From Eubacterium sp. (GTDB taxonomy: Bacteria > Bacillota > Clostridia > Lachnospirales > Lachnospiraceae): 6,646 nucleotides of DNA. The stretch spans positions 1 to 6,646 of the forward strand of contig JAILAS010000097.1 in the NCBI GenBank assembly GCA_024681495.1. The letters run 5' to 3'. Both the position numbers and the translations under genes were made by a program. Below are positions 5,881 to 6,646 of this stretch, piece by piece (the stretch's first letter is position 1; each line of letters begins with the position of its first letter). The notes under the pieces were generated by a model. That model was not told the DNA's origin. It saw only the letters and a program-made list of their open reading frames with translations, and made no database searches.

Positions 5881-6243
5881 TCACTTCGTTTTCAATAGCC
5901 CCTTGAAACCCAATACCACGAAAAAACCAAACAGCAGGAAGCTTGGCTGAGAGTATCCCGGAGCCATAACGAACAGCCTGACACAAGCAATTATAAGATT
6001 AAGAATCCCTACCAAAAGCCACATCATTTTGTTATTCAGCCTATTAAAAACCACCGACAACGCAACAAAAACACCTATCACGAGCGGAACAGCCACGTTA
6101 TACAGATACGAATATTCAAACTGATACGTTGTTCCAACAACTTGCTGCACATAAAAAGCACCGCTCCCATATACACCGGCGATTACGGTTGCCAGAACTG
6201 CAAACACAACCCATAGATAATTGTTTTCTCTCTTTTCTTTCAT
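5881..6243 (-). CDS. Small four-helix membrane protein of unknown function
   Basis: I do not recognise this 120-residue protein. It has four hydrophobic segments, at about residues 9-31, 47-66, 72-93 and 100-117. The charged ends (MKEKREN, the NRLNNK loop after segment 2, and the KGLLKTK tail) fall on one side, predicting both termini in the cytoplasm by the positive-inside rule. The external loops (for example QQVVGTTYQFEYSY, 33-46) are polar and aromatic with almost no positive charge. No catalytic motif, lipobox or cleavable signal peptide is apparent. A real gene is supported by AGGAGG with a 5-nt spacer before the ATG at 6243, a strong terminator 40 nt after its stop, and a plausible topology. 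Base composition is distinctly AT-richer than the neighbours: the line 5881-5940 is 25/60 G+C against 40/60 in accC at 4441-4500. This hints at acquisition or a fast-evolving accessory gene. It follows folK by 124 nt and may have its own weak promoter. Confidence 0.78.
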   Translation of the reverse strand: MKEKRENNYLWVVFAVLATVIAGVYGSGAFYVQQVVGTTYQFEYSYLYNVAVPLVIGVFVALSVVFNRLNNKMMWLLVGILNLIIACVRLFVMAPGYSQPSFLLFGFFVVLGFKGLLKTK

Positions 6244-6297
6244 ATTCTCCTCCTAGATGAAAATAACAACAATGAATTTCCAGGTCCATTGTCGCAC

Positions 6298-6327
6298 ATT
6301 AAAAAAAAAACAACAAGATGCTTTCAA
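6298..6327 (-). promoter_or_regulatory. Possible weak promoter for the small membrane protein gene
   Basis: On the minus strand TTGAAA (6322-6327) and TTTAAT (6298-6303) are spaced by 18 nt, much of which is a run of ten T (6301-6310). This is a plausible but imperfect sigma-A promoter in the 124-nt gap (6244-6367) between folK and the membrane protein gene. The low-complexity sequence makes chance matches likely. I saw no convincing terminator for folK in the same gap, so read-through from folK is the alternative. Confidence 0.3.
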
Positions 6328-6367
6328 TTTAATCGTGCAGGTCTTTGAAGGATGACAAAGAAAATAT

Positions 6368-6646
6368 TCACACGCCGGCCAGCCGTTTCCTCAATCCGGC
6401 CACCGAACACTTAAGCAGAGGATGAAAACAATTGGGTGCGATCTCACACATCGGCTCGAGGACAAACTCCCTGTTGTGAAGATCGGGATGAGGAATCACG
6501 AGATCATCGTCGTATATAATCTCGTTGTCATAAAAAAGAATGTCCAGATCGAGGGTGCGCGGTCCCCAGTGCTCTTTGCGGACGCGTCCCTCGGCATTCT
6601 CGATTTCGTGAAGCCTGTCCAAAAGCTCGTGGGGAGTATAAAGTGT
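6368..6646 (-). CDS. folK: HPPK, 6-hydroxymethyl-7,8-dihydropterin pyrophosphokinase (FolK), 3' part
   Basis: FolK transfers pyrophosphate from ATP to 6-hydroxymethyl-7,8-dihydropterin in folate synthesis. The visible 92 residues are the C-terminal part of the family. They contain GRVRKEHWGPRTLDLDILF, the HPPK signature with the two metal-binding aspartates of the DLD motif, then VIPHPDLHNREFVLEPMCEIAP, which aligns with the conserved PH-x-NR-x-FVL-x-P-x-EIAP region. The frame is open to the window edge (upstream residues read TLYTPHELLDRL), so the 5' end is missing and the true start lies outside. A TTG at 6622 opens a shorter frame but lies in the middle of the conserved protein and is not the start. 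In Clostridia folK is often fused to or next to folB and folP; none of these is visible. It precedes the membrane protein gene by 124 nt and is functionally unrelated to the FAS operon. Confidence 0.93.
   Translation of the reverse strand, partial: TLYTPHELLDRLHEIENAEGRVRKEHWGPRTLDLDILFYDNEIIYDDDLVIPHPDLHNREFVLEPMCEIAPNCFHPLLKCSVAGLRKRLAGV

Noticed and set aside
6301..6310. Run of ten T (minus strand) as a terminator for folK
   Set aside because: No GC-rich stem precedes it; only a weak five-pair CTTTG/CAAAG fold lies well upstream.
6368..6622. A short folK starting at the TTG at 6622
   Set aside because: The same frame continues to the window edge with HPPK-like sequence, so the gene is truncated by the window and does not start there.
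1..6646. A novel defence, mobile or secondary-metabolism system
   Set aside because: All large genes are standard FASII, acetyl-CoA carboxylase or folate genes with intact motifs; no transposase, integrase, repeat array or unusual domain was seen.

Overview
All genes in this window lie on the minus strand, so the biological reading order runs from high to low coordinates. The gene content is a type II fatty-acid synthesis (FASII) initiation and elongation operon with all four acetyl-CoA carboxylase subunits and a FabK-type enoyl-ACP reductase. It suggests an anaerobic, fairly GC-rich Bacillota of the class Clostridia. The reasons are FabK rather than FabI, a Zn-ribbon AccD separate from AccA, strong AGGAGG Shine-Dalgarno sites, and Clostridia-like clustering of acp, acc and fab genes. 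I cannot assign a genus from the sequence alone.

Layout in transcription order. (1) At the right edge is the 3' part of folK (6-hydroxymethyl-7,8-dihydropterin pyrophosphokinase, folate synthesis), cut by the window end. (2) After a 124-nt AT-rich gap comes an unrecognised 120-residue protein with four predicted membrane segments, clearly richer in A+T than its neighbours. (3) A strong Rho-independent terminator closes that upstream unit. (4) A near-consensus sigma-A promoter follows. A 25-bp AT-rich element that is both directly and invertedly repeated sits just downstream of its -10 box and is a candidate operator. (5) The operon then runs acpP, accB, accC, accD, accA, fabH, fabK. The first six genes are spaced +2, -8, -1, -11 and -4 nt apart, which implies translational coupling. 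Only fabK is preceded by a real gap (67 nt, with a small hairpin). fabK ends 2 nt from the left window edge and the operon may continue beyond it.

How the genes work together. AccC carboxylates the biotin on AccB, and AccA/AccD transfer the carboxyl group to acetyl-CoA to make malonyl-CoA. Malonyl groups are loaded onto AcpP by a malonyltransferase (FabD) that is not in this window. FabH condenses acetyl-CoA with malonyl-ACP to start chains, and FabK performs the last reduction of each elongation cycle. FabD, FabG, FabF and a dehydratase (FabZ) are not encoded here. In many Clostridia fabZ lies between accB and accC, but here those two genes overlap.

I found no mobile element, CRISPR array, tRNA, rRNA or defence system. 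Most of the window is well-conserved housekeeping sequence. The least explained parts are the acpP promoter/operator region and the small membrane protein.
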